Source of the DNA: Melastoma dodecandrum
Lineage: Eukaryota > Streptophyta > Magnoliopsida > Myrtales > Melastomataceae
DNA length: 64,000 bases
Assembly (NCBI GenBank): GCA_029817715.1
Contig: JARUPY010000465.1
Coordinates: forward strand, 3,213,501 to 3,277,500
Direction: 5' to 3'
The notes under the pieces were generated by a model that ran no database searches, was not told the DNA's origin, and saw nothing but the letters and a program-made list of their open reading frames with translations. The position numbers and the translations under genes were made by a program. Shown in pieces: positions 1 to 14,045 of the stretch; positions within the stretch are counted from its first letter, which is position 1; the number at the start of each line of letters is the position of its first letter.

Positions 1-42
1 GAAGCAGGTTTTATTTTATTCAAAAGAAAATTATGGATTTAC

Positions 43-388
43 CTGTTTCCCAGGAGAGCTTGAAGGTGGATGATCATCTTCTCCTCCTGATCAGTGAAAC
101 TCCCCCTCTTAATCCCGGGTCTAAGATAGTTTGTCCACCTGAGCCGACAGCTCTTGCTGCATCTAAGCAACCCTGGAGAAATAACACGAAAATTAAACCC
201 AACATGCCCCGGATCCACTCCCCTAATCTATATGATGTATCCTCTAAGTACTTACCGGTTTTCGTAGGGACGGCCCTCCAGTTCCCGGGGCCATGTTCCT
301 GGATGAAGGAAACGAGGAGGATGTCTTCCTCAGGGGTCCATGGTCCCTTCTTAACCCCCTTCTGGTCGCAACACGGCGGTCTTCCCAT
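43..388 (-). CDS. R2R3-MYB transcription factor, subgroup 1 (MYB30/60/94/96 type), 5' part
   Basis: DNA-binding transcription factor acting in the nucleus. Exon 1 is complement(256..388), 133 nt, starting at ATG 388 with [22 protein letters not shown]. Exon 2 is complement(43..172), 130 nt. The 133/130-nt exon pair and the phase-1 split in a Gly codon are the classic R2R3-MYB structure. Exon 1 gives most of repeat R2 (first two Trp). Exon 2 completes R2 ([10 protein letters not shown]) and begins R3 ([17 protein letters not shown], ending ALLGNR). The donor GTAAAT at 42 leads off the window, so the rest of R3 and the variable activation domain are missing. The N-terminus is that of subgroup 1, whose members act in hypersensitive cell death, wax synthesis and stomatal responses. 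Beside an eL34 locus, a MYB30-like identity is favoured, but the lost C-terminus would be needed to separate paralogues. Confidence 0.93.
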
Positions 389-2757
389 TTTTTGGTTTCC
401 CCCCCGAAACCCCAGCTCTTCTTCTTGACCTTTCTCTTTCTTTCTTCTCCAACCAAGCTTCTCCTTTCCTTCTCTATCTTTACTTCTTCCTTATGTGGGA
501 GGGGGGGAGGGTAAGTGATGAGGAAGACAAGAGTCCAAGTGTGGAGAGAGTGATGAGGATATATAATAAATGAGGAAAGGGATGTGTGACATGAAAAGAA
601 GGGTAAAAAAATGAAAACCAAATTGAATATTTGAAAAGGGAAGAAGGAAATTATTGTGTTGTGAGGTGTGTTTTGGAGGGGAGGGGGATGGAGTCAACGA
701 GAAATATTGGCAACCTAAAGCTGCATTTAAGATTGGCGACAGAAAGAAAGAGAAGAAAACGAAGGAGATGTTAGCCCTAAATTCAGCCATTGATAGCAAG
801 AGCCAAAACAAATGTTTTTCTCCCCCTTGTAAAACCAGAACAATAACAATAACAGTTCCCTCTCGAAACCGCGTGAGGAGCATTCAATGTGCTCGTGCCC
901 CCCCCCCCCCTCTTCAGTTGTCTGTCCGTTGATCCCCCCCCCCTCCCCCGCCAGAGACTAGGTCATGACTGGTTCTTACAGTATATAGACACAGCGAAAG
1001 AAAGCTACATACGACATCGCGCCTCGAACCACACGATCCTGCCACTCGGGGTAAGACCTTATTGAATTGTTCGATGGAGCCGCGTGTGAATCAACTGAAC
1101 TGTATCTCCAGTGGAGGGCTTTCCCTTGGAGGGGTTTTTGAACCCGGATTCTAGGTTTTCAATGGGGAGGGAAAGTCATGGCGCGACAGAAATAGGGGAG
1201 AAAGTGAAAGTTATATTCATGGGGTTTTATTTCACCGACACTTCTGTGCATAAAAAATGAAAAAGAAAGGGGATATGGATGGTCTTTAAGGGCAATTAAA
1301 TCGATGGAGTCATTAATAAGATGGTCTACATGCGTGGATGACACTGTCACTTTTATATTCATGATGAGGATTTTTCTTATCAAAATAAGATTTTTTAAGA
1401 AATAATGTTGTAACTGGGACTCTCCTTCAAGCATGTGGAGAGAGTGTAAATGAGACATTTTCTTTTATGGGGGGGGGGGGGGGATGGGTGAGAATATCAA
1501 CCACGTCTCTTACTTATCCATGCATGCAAGAAAAATAGAAAGAAAGAAAGGAAGAAGGTCCACAGGCATTGTAAATTTCATCTTATCAGATTTCATGTGC
1601 ACTTAGTGTATTGTCTGTCGGATTCTCTCTCTTTGCCAGCTTTGGGTAGTAAATGAAGAAATAACAATCGGTGCCATGCATCATGTGGCGTTTTGGAAAA
1701 ACTTTTCCTCTTATATATTACGACCAATCGGTGATAATACTCTCAGTTATAGGACAATGAAAATATCAATTACCCTTGACACGAGCGACATACATATGGC
1801 TGTGATATGTGTGTGTGGACCTACATCTAACATAGAAATTCCCTTGCAAAAGCATCTTAAAATCAACGAAATGAATTTAATTCTTCAGTTCGATACAACA
1901 ATTTATATCTCATCCATGCTAATTTAATGTCTTTTTTTTCGATCGTATCATGTTCGATCCTAATTCGGACACCATCCTTATCAACAACAATGGAAAGTAC
2001 ACTGTAAAACATCAGCGTCGACGACAAACAGTGGCACGTGCCTCTTTTTATTACAACCCGACGACCGATCATATAAACTTATGTGGTGAACATGCTGCAA
2101 CATAATATGCTTTGACTTTTTTTCTAACAAGATTTCTCCATCGGATTCGAAAATGGACCCAATCATATGAAAAACATCGACCACCTTTGCCAGCTCTCTC
2201 TATTCCCCACACCTTTTTCTTACTTAATGTTATTTTGGTGGGTCTAGGTCAATCTCTAATTCGAAGAAAATGAAAGCATGTGCATAAAACCCTCCATAAA
2301 ACCATGTGCATGCTCTCTCTCTCCCATATGGGTCGTCATTTAATATCATACCCCACCACCAATCCAATTAACCGCATATGCATTTTCCTACATGGCTGCC
2401 CTGGCCTCAACCATTCAGTTTAGGCTTCGCTAAGTCGACGTCGTGTAAAGTGACGCCCCTCGACACCCATATGGCATGTCGATCTTATGTTTTTGCATCT
2501 CTACCAGTGCAAAGATCAATTGAATGATTTGGAATAATGTATTGTCCATAAGTTTTGTCCAACTCGTGATATCTTCGGCGCGAGGAAACGTTCTGCTTCA
2601 TTTCTATGAACACGTGTTTTCAGCTTTAAACGTGGACCGTTGGATCAACCACGTCCCTGAGCCGTCCGATCTAGGTCTCCCCTGCCACCCCCCCAAAATC
2701 TAACCCTAATCCCAATCCAGAATCCTTCGTCCCCGAAATTGACGGAGAAGGGAAGAT
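389..2757. other. Intergenic region between the divergent MYB and eL34 loci
   Basis: No gene is recognisable. It should hold the MYB promoter (from 389 rightwards) and the old eL34 promoter (towards 2757). It contains C runs near 899-910 and 937-946, a 15-nt G run at 1469-1483, a small GAAA-rich stretch near 1535-1555 and a CT-rich stretch near 2310. The short open frames here lack homology I can recognise and look random. Confidence 0.6.
560..567 (-). promoter_or_regulatory. Candidate TATA box of the MYB gene
   Basis: Read on the minus strand the sequence is TTATTATATATCC, about 175 bases upstream of the MYB start codon. This would place transcription start near 530 and give a 5' UTR of roughly 140 nt. 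Only the motif and distance support it. Confidence 0.35.
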
Positions 2758-4029
2758 ATGGTGCAGAGGCTAACGTGTAGGAAGAGGCATAGCTATGCCA
2801 CCCAATCCAATAATCATAGAGTCGTTAAAACCCCCTGGTTACTGTAGCTTTTCACTAGGGAGTGGATTGGGAATTTAATGCCTGATTTGCTTTTTTTTAG
2901 AGAATTGGGGATTTGCTGCTGGAATTGGAGGTTGAATCTTTGTTGGAAAGGTAGTCATTTTCGATTGTGGGTTGATTCTGGGAATTTGTATGGGGTGAGG
3001 CGACGGTTGGGGCCGATGGGGGAGCCGGAAGTGCCACCATGTGAAATCAGCACAGCGTTTGGGAAAGAGATTCCAGTATGTATTGATGATTGGTGAAAGT
3101 TGGCGCGTTGATCCGGTGGTTGAATATCGGATGCTACATCAGTGGGGAAGATTTATTGTGGCTGTTGCTCATTCCTGGTGTTGCACACGTGGCGTTTCTT
3201 TTCATTTTTTCCTTGTTGGGTTTTGTGTTTGTGATTGGCTTGGACTTGATGGATCTTTTTTGAAGTTGAAGTTTTGAGATCTAGATTGCTTTCTGTCGAA
3301 CTGTAGGGGGGGGTAAATTGGTCTACCAAACCGCATAGAAGAGAGCTAGTGGTCCTAAATGTCTGGTGACCGGTAGGAGGATTCGAGGGATATGTGTAAG
3401 ATTGTTCTTTTATATGCAATTCGTGTTTTGGAGTGGAATGTTTTGAGTGCCACTGTTGCTCTCTTTATCGGAGTAGCTTCCCATTTTTTGGGTTAAGCTA
3501 GTGACGTAGGCAGTGTGATTTCGGCACTTGAATTTCTTTGAGATTGTAAACGTTCTTAGTGGAATGAACATTCCTGTACTAGTTAGTGATGTATGGGTGT
3601 GATCAATCTTGAGCAATTAACAGGCAGGCATCCCATCCTTGCCTTGATGTTGAATGTCTGGGGGTGAGCTTGGGAAACGTTCATATTTGGCCTAGCTTAG
3701 ATGTCTTTGTTTTCCCCTCCTTGCTATATGTTGTAGATTCCACATCTCAGACCTGCTGAATACAGGAGATCTAGGTTGCCCAGGAATCGTAGGACTGTGA
3801 ATCGTGCCTATGGTGACGTATTGTCAGGAAGTGCTGTTCGGGAAAGGTGTCATTTCTTTACCTCTTTTTTGTTGGTCACTTGCGAGATCTACCATTGTCA
3901 AAAGACTGAATTTTACTAGCTGTCTTCAACCAGGATCATCGGAGGCTTCGTGGTAGAAGAGCAGAAAAAATCAAGAAGAAGATATTGAAGATCCAAAAGG
4001 CCAAGGAAAAGCTGGTTTCAAAGTGCTGA
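2758..4029 (+). pseudogene. RPL34: Decayed 60S ribosomal protein L34 (eL34) gene, introns retained
   Basis: Four exon-like blocks match eL34: 2758..2837 ([23 protein letters not shown]), 3307..3389 (GGKLVYQ, KRASGPKC), 3737..3846 ([19 protein letters not shown], ending VRE) and 3934..4029 (EEQK, then KILKIQKAKEK). All introns are present, so this is a duplicated or abandoned gene rather than a processed copy. Three lesions are visible. A TAG at 3336-3338 lies in frame in exon 2 where the family has Lys. The exon 2 donor reads AT instead of GT after 3389. An A-run around 3967 shifts the frame in exon 4. An extra Trp also appears at the exon 1/2 junction. One lesion might be an assembly error in a homopolymer, but the nonsense codon and lost donor make a functional product unlikely. 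It sits next to the MYB gene, as eL34 does beside MYB30 in Arabidopsis. Confidence 0.82.
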
Positions 4030-4607
4030 GGGGGTTAATTATTTTTAGTTCTCGAAGCAGAAGATGATAGGTGAAGCATTTCGTTGCAGCTCTTTTCGTT
4101 TCAGACTCGAATGGATCTCCTCGGGGATCTTGTATCTTTACTCTTGGTTGGTTCTCCATCTCTGCATCATATCCAGTATTTGGAATGTGGTATTAATCAA
4201 GCACGACAACATATTTCATCTCCGAGATCGCGAATTAAAACCGGAACCTGGTCTTGCCAACTGCGGCATAAGACCTATTTTGGCTTGCTTCCACGCAGCA
4301 GCACCAGGCATGCCCGACCCGGAACAGTGTCAGTGAGGAAATCTAGTTCCGAGGTGCGAGTTCAGCATCAGGGGCTGGCAGCATCCTGACAGGCTTTGTT
4401 AACGACCGAATGCGCATATTGCATGAGGGTCGGACCGACCGTCCCGGTCTGTGTCATTGGACCAGTGCAAAAGACCAAACCTTAACCCCCAACACGGAGG
4501 CCTTAAACCCTCAAAAATCCCCGCCTCCCAATTCACTTTCTCTTCCCTCTTCATAAAGCTCCAACCTTTTCCGACCACATCGGGGCTTCTTCCCTCTTCC
4601 TCCGACT
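4030..4607 (+). other. Intergenic region with the THADA promoter
   Basis: No gene seen in these 578 bases. The last 150 bases are pyrimidine-rich (CTTTCTCTTCCCTCTTC) with an AT-rich CATAAAG near 4552, which is compatible with a promoter and short 5' UTR for the downstream gene. Confidence 0.45.
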
Positions 4608-7600
4608 ATGTCCGCTAAATGGCGGGCGATCCAGCACCGCCACCGCTACACCTACGGCGCCGTTATCTTCCCCCGACACTACCTCGAAACCTTAGCCCTA
4701 ATCGAAACCTTCTCCCCCAATCTCCACAAGGAGCTGACCCACCTCGCCTCCCTCTCCTCCACCTATGCCCAGGTAGCACACGCCAAGACCCTTGCCGCCG
4801 CCTTCTCTGGAGCCCTTCTGGATGGTGAGCTGATTGGGCTAGATGGTCGGGAAGGGAAGGCCCTGGTCAAGGCGTACATAGAGATTTTGTTCTTCGAGAA
4901 TTCGTTGCCCCTGCATAGGATGCTTGTTTCTGCCCTAGGGAAGTGTAGGGAGGAGAAAGGTCGGGACTTGATTCGTGGGTGTTTTAGGGAGTTGTGCGAG
5001 GAGTACTGGAATGGCCGGGGGAAGAGATTTAGCGTTTCGCGGGCAGTTCTTTCGGTCATGGGTTTGCAGAAGTTGGGGTTCTTGATGGCTGTGGTAGAGG
5101 AATGTGCTGTTTTTTTGGCGAAGGATGTGGTCAATGGGTTAAGAGGTGTGGTTGAGGAGAACTTTCGAGATAACTGGGCTAGGCCTTCACCTATTGTGAT
5201 GGAGCAATGCCAGGAATCGTTGTCTTGCTTGTATTATTTGCTTCAGAGATGTCCATCAAAGTTCCAGGAACCGGGTGGTAAAAGTTATATGGAGATGATT
5301 TTTGGTGTGATTTTGTGTATATTGAAGTTGCCATCATTTTCAAGAGATTGCTTCGTGGCGGCTGGTGTTTGCTTCTGCGCGGGTTTGCAAGTTTGCTTGG
5401 ATCCGGAGGAGCTTGGACTGTTTATTGTTGAAGGAGTGTTTTTCAAAAGGGTAGTTAGGATTGACACTCTGTGTGCTAACGATAATGGTGATATTTCTTC
5501 AAAGTTTCCTTACAGTGGGGATATGTTTAGCGAGATTCGGGGTCTCTCTTTGCTTAGTAGACTTTGCTTGATTAGGGGGATTCTTACTGCAGTAGACAGG
5601 CATGTGCTTAACATGCATCTGGTTGTTGAGCAAGAAAACTTGAGTGACAAAGTTGATTTGGTCAGTAAAGATGAGAATTCTATTTGGACTATACTATACG
5701 ATGGGATTTTACCGGAGTTGTGCGATTATTGCGAGAACCCCACGGACAGCCACTTTAACTTTCATGCACTGACTGTTTTGCAAATTTGTCTGCAACAAAT
5801 TAAGACGTCTTTGCTGGCCAAAGTTGGAATATTTTCGGAAAAGCAGCTGCCTATTCAGGAGGAAACCGGGACTAGGATTCTCAGAATCCTCTGGAATAAT
5901 TTGGAAGATCCACTGAGTCAAACTGTTAAACAAGTCCAGCTCATTTTCGAGCTCTTCTTGGATATCCAATCCACTCTTCAATGGGAAGAGGGTAGTGACA
6001 AGGTCAAGTCCTTCTTGAGGAAGATTGCCTCGCACCTTCTGCACTTGGGCCCCCGCTGCAAGGGAAGATATGTTCCCTTAGCTACTGTGACTAAGAGATT
6101 GGGTGCAATAATCATGCTGGACATGAATAAGGCACTGATAACTGAAACTGTACAGGCTTACATTGACGACGATGTGTGTTGTGCAGCTACATCCTTCTTC
6201 AAATGTTTTCTGGAAAATCTCCGTGATGAGTTTTGGAAGAATGATGGGGTTTCCATGGGCTATGTGCTATTTAGGACGCATTGTTTGCCCCCTCTTCTGT
6301 ATGGTCTTGCTTCTGGGATCTCGAAGCTTCGATCAAATTTGAGTACTTATGCTTTGCCAGTTCTTCTGGAAGTCGACACAGATAGTATCTTTTCAATGCT
6401 TTCTTTCATATCTATTGTGCCTAGCATGGAGGATCATGAGCAGTTGCCTTCTGAGCTAGATGAATTGCCCATATCCGTGAACACCGAGCAGAAAGTGGCA
6501 GTTATGATTTCACTGCTTAAAGTTTCTCGAACACTTGCTTTTATGGAAGGGGACATTGACTGGTACAGAAATCCTGTGGCAACTCAAAATAGTAATCATT
6601 GGCTCAAAACCAACCATGTGAGTCCCTATGCTCTGGTATGTGTGAAAGGAATAGACATGAAAATCCAGGTAGAATGGTTGATGCTGGCTTTGACTAATGA
6701 GGATGAGTCACTGCGAGTGGATGCTGCAGAGCTTCTGTTCTTGAACCCGAAAACAGCCAGTCTTCCATCCCATTTGGAGCTGGCTCTGATGAAAGAAGCG
6801 ATCCCATTAAACATGAGATGCTCCTCAACTGCTTTTCAGATGAAGTGGTCTAGCTTGTTCAGAAAGTTCTTCGCGCGGGTTCGGACGGCTTTGGAGAGGC
6901 AATTAAAGCAGAAGTCATGGCAACCTCTGCTGTCTGGGAACAATAATGGTTTTGAGGATGTTTTGGTTAGCAGAGCAAATGAACTCTTCTCCTTCATGAG
7001 ATGGTTGAGTGCTTTTCTGTTCTTCTCGTGCTATCCTTCAGCTCCATACAAGAGAAAGATAATGGCCATGGAGCTCATACTAATAATGGCCGATGTTTGG
7101 CCAATTAAACTTCCTTTTCAAGATGACGTTGCTCAAACAGATGCTGTAATATGTCTTTACCCCTATGGCCGAGGAATAACTTCTCCTAATTTGACGTCTT
7201 TACTGGTTGGATCTGTCATAGATAGTTGGGACAAGATAAGGGACAGTTCCTTCCGGATCTTGTTACACTTCCCTACACCTCTTCCTGGATTTTCAAGCGA
7301 AGTGATGGTTGTGAAAGTACTCGAGTGGGCCAGAAAACTAGTGTGCAGCCCGCGGGTCAGAGAGAGTGATGCCGGAGCTCTGTCAATGCGACTCTTATTC
7401 AGGAAGTATGTATTGGAACTTGGATGGAGCGTTGAAGTGTCAGAGCATGTCACTGCCAAACCTCAAAGTTTGCCAGAATACAGAGACAGCATGAACCATG
7501 AAGGCAAAAAACCAGTAATAACTTATATAGGCTCTCTCATCGACTGGTTGGATGCTGTTGTGAAGGATGGAGAGAGAGATCTTTCTGTAGCATGCCAGAA

Positions 7601-10600
7601 GAGCTTTGTTCATGGTGTATTGCTTACACTTCGGTACACTTTTGAAGAATTGGACTGGAACTCAAATGATGTCTTGTCTTGCATTACAGACATGAGGCAA
7701 GCAGTGAAAAAGCTACTAGAGCTGGTTTTGCGGATAACTTCAGTGGCACTTTGGGTTGTGTCCGCTAATGCTTGGTCTCTGCCTGAAATGGATGAGATGG
7801 ATGATGATGATGAATTTATACTGGAATGTCCTGGAGAAATGAGCAACATAGAATTGCCTTCTGAATCAGATAAAAGTTTCACAGACGTTATAGATATTAG
7901 GTTGTCTGAACAGGCAGTTATGGTTGCTTGCTGGTTGGCTATGAAAGAGGTAGTCATGCCCCCCCCCCCCAATTTTTTATGTTTTTCATTTCCTGCTCTT
8001 GATGTTAATAGGTTGACTAATGCCATCTCTTTTCTTATGACCATCTTAGCTTTAACCTGTGATGGCTTTTCGGATGTTTTCCTTGGTATGATGACTAAAA
8101 AGCTTTTGTCTTCTCCTTAACAGGTGAGTCTGCTTATAGGAACCATTATAAGAAAAATTCCTTTGCCTTCTAGCCCAGGCTTTAGTCCGTCAAATCCTGA
8201 TGGTGCTATATTAGATGCCTGTCCGGATACAGAAGAGTCTGTTGCTGTTCTTGATTTGAAACAACTCGAGGCTCTGGGAAACCACTTCTTGGAAGTCCTC
8301 TTAAGAATGAAGCATAATGGTGCCATTGACAAGACAAGGGCTGGTTTCACTGCTCTTTGTAATCGGCTGCTCTGTTCAAATGATCCAAGGTATAATCTTT
8401 TCCTCATTGTTGATCTGGTTATGATGTTGCATTGTGCCGGTTTTTCATTTCTTACCATGGTGAATGATTATAAAACACCTAATTTGCCTCCATGAAATTT
8501 TTTTTGTGTTTTTTTATTTGCATCTCATGACTCATACTCTCTCTCTTTTTAACCAGATTATGCAAATTGACGGAATCTTGGATGGAGAAGCTCATGGAAA
8601 GAACCGTAGCGAAAGGACAGGTGGTTGATGATTTGCTGCGGAGAAGTGCTGGTATTCCTGCTGCTTTTATTGCTCTTTTCCTTTCTGAGCCAGAAGGAAC
8701 CCCGAAGAAGCTTCTTCCCCGTGCTCTCCGATGGCTGATCAATATAGCTAAGTGCCCCATACAGGACATCGTTGAGAGTAGTTTCCCCAATGGCGTATCT
8801 TGCAACACGTCTGAGTTGTCAAATACTGATGAAAAGAGTTCTAAAATTCGAGATGAGGGCGTCATTCCAGTTGTGCATGCATTTAATGTTCTCAGAATCA
8901 CATTCAACGACGCCAACCTGGCTGCCGATACATCAGGTTTCTCAGCTGAGGCCATGATTGTTTCAATCCGCAGCTTCTCTTCTCCGTATTGGGAGGTCAG
9001 AAACGGTGCTTGTCTTGCATACACGGCTCTTGTTCGAAGAATGATTGGATTCCTCAATGTCCAGAAAAGAGAATCTGCCAGACGTTCCTTAACTGGGCTT
9101 GAATTTTTCCACCGGTAACTTTCCATAGCATAGCAATCTGTTTCTTTTTACCTGGCCTTTGATTTTCTTCCATAATTTAAAATGAATGCTTTTTGCTGAT
9201 TCCACGAGCAATTGAAAAAATTTCTCTTAGCTACCTTTTGAACATGGTTGGCTGGCAAATAGCATTTCTGCTGATTTTATGGCATGAAAAGAACGATGTG
9301 TTTTCTCTTGTGTATTAACTGGTCGATTTTGCTTCCAGGTACCCCTTGTTGCATCCATTTTTACTCGATGAGCTCAAAATTGCAACCGCTTCATTGGAAG
9401 ACGAGTCCATGGAAAATGCAGAGTCCAGCCTTGCCAAAGTAGTTCATCCAAGCCTCTGTCCGATGCTCATCCTTCTTTCTCGGCTTAAGCCATCAGCACT
9501 GGCAAGTGAGATTGGGGATAACCTTGACCCTTTCCTATTTATGCCGTTCATCCGGAGGTGCTCCACTCAGCGTAATATGAAGATAAGAATACTAGCCGCG
9601 AGAGCTCTGACAGGCTTGATATCTAATGAGAAATTGCCAATTGTCATAATGAATATTGCTTCAGAATTGTCTTCTCTGGCAAAGGGAGAAGGGAAGAACA
9701 CTTTCAACTTAATTCATGGCCTGCTCTTGCAAGTCAGCAGTCTGCTGGACGTAAATTGCAGAAACCTCAGTGATCCCATAAAGATAGGCCAAATTCTTGG
9801 CGACTTGACCAGAGTTCTTTCAGAATGTTCTTGGTTTGGAAAGATTCGATTGTGTCCTTGCCCGATTCTTAATACTTCATTTTTGAGGATGTTGGATCGT
9901 ATGCTCTGCACTGCATTGGGAAACCAATCTCATGTTAACTTCACCACTATCCGTGACCTAGTCTTGGAATTGACCTCGGAATGTTTGCATCTTGAGCAGT
10001 CTTACGATCTCCCATTTTATGATCCAAGCCATTCAGAACTGCTCCAGCAATCAGCTAGTTCATACTTAAGGTGTTTCTTCTATCCATCGGAATCATCTAA
10101 TGACAACAACAAAATGCCGGAGAGTCGCGATCTTGCATACTCGAGTATATCAGAACATGAACCAGAAAATGATGCAATGGGATTCCAAGATCTGCTGGTG
10201 CGCTGCTTTTCCAGCACCTCCTATGAAGTTCGTCTCTCTTCATTGAAGTGGCTGATGAAAATCCTGGACATGACCAAATCAGATAGTGACAGCGGCAGCG
10301 GTGTCTCTAGGAGCATCATCCTATCATTTAAAAAATGGGCCAGTGTAAACCTCCAGGAAACACTATTGAGGTGGTTAGACTTGGAGACTCATCACAAGTG
10401 TAGATACTACATTCTCCGGGTCTTCTTTGCTTGGAATTCACAGCAAATACATGGATCAATCATCAGTGCTGACATCAAGTTTGTTGGGGTGATGGACCAA
10501 TCTTCAACATTGTTACTGTGGAAGAAACTGATGTTCTTGTACAACTCTGTTAGACATGCCAAATCTCGACAGATGCTGATATGTTGCATGGGCATCTGCA

Positions 10601-11727
10601 TGAGGCGGATGACTGACTTTTTCTCGTCCTCTCTTCTCAAAGGCGAGGGAGAGTTTATTCATCCTGTCCATAAGGAAGTTCAAGGACGACTCTATGAATA
10701 CCTCTTTTACTTTCATGAACTAATCAAAGAGCACAGTTCCCCATCAGAACCTGTAAACATGCGAAGTGCTGCTGTGGATTCTATCATAGCCTCAGGATTG
10801 CTGGAACAAGCTGAAGTGATTGGTCCGTCCTTGTCCAACGGTGGGATTCCATTGGAAATCTCCAATGGAATAATTAGTCCAGAGGGAGCTGTCGGTAACT
10901 GGGCATGTATAGTTCTCAGGACATGGCTCACTTGTATAAGGCTACTGGAGGATGAGGACGATGGCATAAGGCAGAAGTTAGCCTCGAGCGTACAGAAATG
11001 TTTCACAAGGAAAATGATGAATGATACCGGATTCTTCCCGAGGCAAGTGGATAAAGTGATTGTGTCGAGTTTCGAGTACCTGTCATCAATATTTGGTCCC
11101 TGGATCGAGTATTTCAATTATCTTTCGGAATATGTGTTTGACATGGCGAGGCCTCCGGCATCATCAGGCAGTGACCTTGTCAGGCGTGTTTTTGACAAAG
11201 AAATCGATAACCATCACGAGGAAAAGCTGCTGATTTGCCAGATATGCTGCTGCCATTTGGAGAAGTTATCCAGATCTAGTCCATGGGCAGTCGAGGAACA
11301 CGAGGACATCATCTCTAATCTCCTAAACGACAGGAGAATGCGTTTTTACGAGCAGTTGATATTGTTTACCTCAGATAATGTCCTCATAGAAGACGGAGTC
11401 GATTGGATTGGCAGTGTGGGGAATCACAAGGATGCATTCCTGCCCTTGTATGCGAACCTCCTTGGCTTCTACACTTTCTCGAAGGCCCTTCTGCACCGGG
11501 AGTCTGGTCGAACTGATGACCCTGCGCGACTTCTACGTGATGTTGTCAACCTTGGGGAGTCGATTTCCCCATTTCTCCGGAACCCACTAATTGGTAGCTT
11601 GTATTCCTTAGTGGTTGATCTTCATGAGAGCGAACTCGGGGCGACCGTGGACTTCTCGTCGAGCCCCGACTTTCGAACGGATTCTTCATTGTGGGAGGAG
11701 TTTGATCCCTATTTTCTTATTGGGTGA
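4608..11727 (+). CDS. THADA: THADA/Trm732-like armadillo-repeat protein (DUF2428)
   Basis: Very large helical-repeat protein of 2,184 aa. Exons: 4608..7949, 8124..8389, 8557..9114 and 9339..11727; all junctions are GT-AG and keep frame (exon 1 alone is 1,114 codons). The start is the first ATG of the long frame (MSAKWRAIQHRH). The DUF2428 core spans roughly residues 1000-1260, with the hallmark stretches GAIDKTRAGFTALC (exon 2) and DDLLRRSAGIPAAF (exon 3, near residue 1225). Exon 4 holds further ARM/HEAT-like repeats (MKIRILAARALTGL). In yeast the relative Trm732 partners the Trm7 methyltransferase for 2'-O-methylation of tRNA position 32; the plant role is inferred from this. No catalytic motif is expected or seen. 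The length fits plant homologues. Intron 1 holds an 11-nt C run. RPS9 follows 523 bases downstream in the same orientation. Confidence 0.93.
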
Positions 11728-12250
11728 GGCTTTTAATGGAAGCCGGTATACCTTAGAATGAAAACTAGGACAAGATTCAGGTTATAGGCATATACCAAGA
11801 GATTATCATCAAATCTTAGGTATCTTTTTGTGGGCAAAATTTTTTGGTGTTGATATTGTTTTCTTGTAATCGCTGTTTTTGGGATTATGATCTAACATTT
11901 TGACGAAAGATCAATTTTACAGAAGAATCATGGTGATGAATGCGAAATTTTTTTAACTTGTTAATGTGTATGTTTAATACAGACGTCATGTGATAAAATA
12001 AATCATTCAGGGGGATGGGTTTGGAAATTATTTTGGCGAAGCCCATTGAGCCTGAAAAGCCCAACAGTTTGCGGAGACTTGGCCCATTAGGGTTTACCAA
12101 CACCAGCACGTACAATAGCATAAATGACAGCCGCCCCCAACGAAGTTCCTTCCCGCCGCCTGCTTCCTTTTTGGCCGCGGTTCTTGAAGTTCGGCACCGT
12201 CGTCGGCGGCGGAGGGGAGGAAGAAGGAGGGAGGGAGGAAGGGAAGCAGC
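11728..12250 (+). other. THADA 3' end and RPS9 promoter
   Basis: No coding region is seen. The left 250 bases are AT-rich 3' UTR-like sequence. The right part carries the site II and telo-box motifs listed separately, then a GC-rich leader (CGTCGTCGGCGGCGGAGG) just before the RPS9 start. Confidence 0.5.
12041..12095 (+). promoter_or_regulatory. Site II elements plus telo-box upstream of RPS9
   Basis: AGCCCATT near 12041, AGCCCA near 12058 and GGCCCAT at 12081-12087 are reverse-strand site II (TGGGCY) motifs. TTAGGGTTT at 12087-12095 is a telo-box and abuts the last one. This pairing, 150-200 bases before the start codon, is the known promoter signature of plant ribosomal-protein genes, where TCP factors bind site II and the telo-box supports expression in dividing cells. 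Confidence 0.7.

Positions 12251-14045
<1,795 letters not shown>

Noticed and set aside
33..428. 131-aa plus-strand open frame at the left edge
   Set aside because: It is the antisense shadow of the two MYB exons and their intron.
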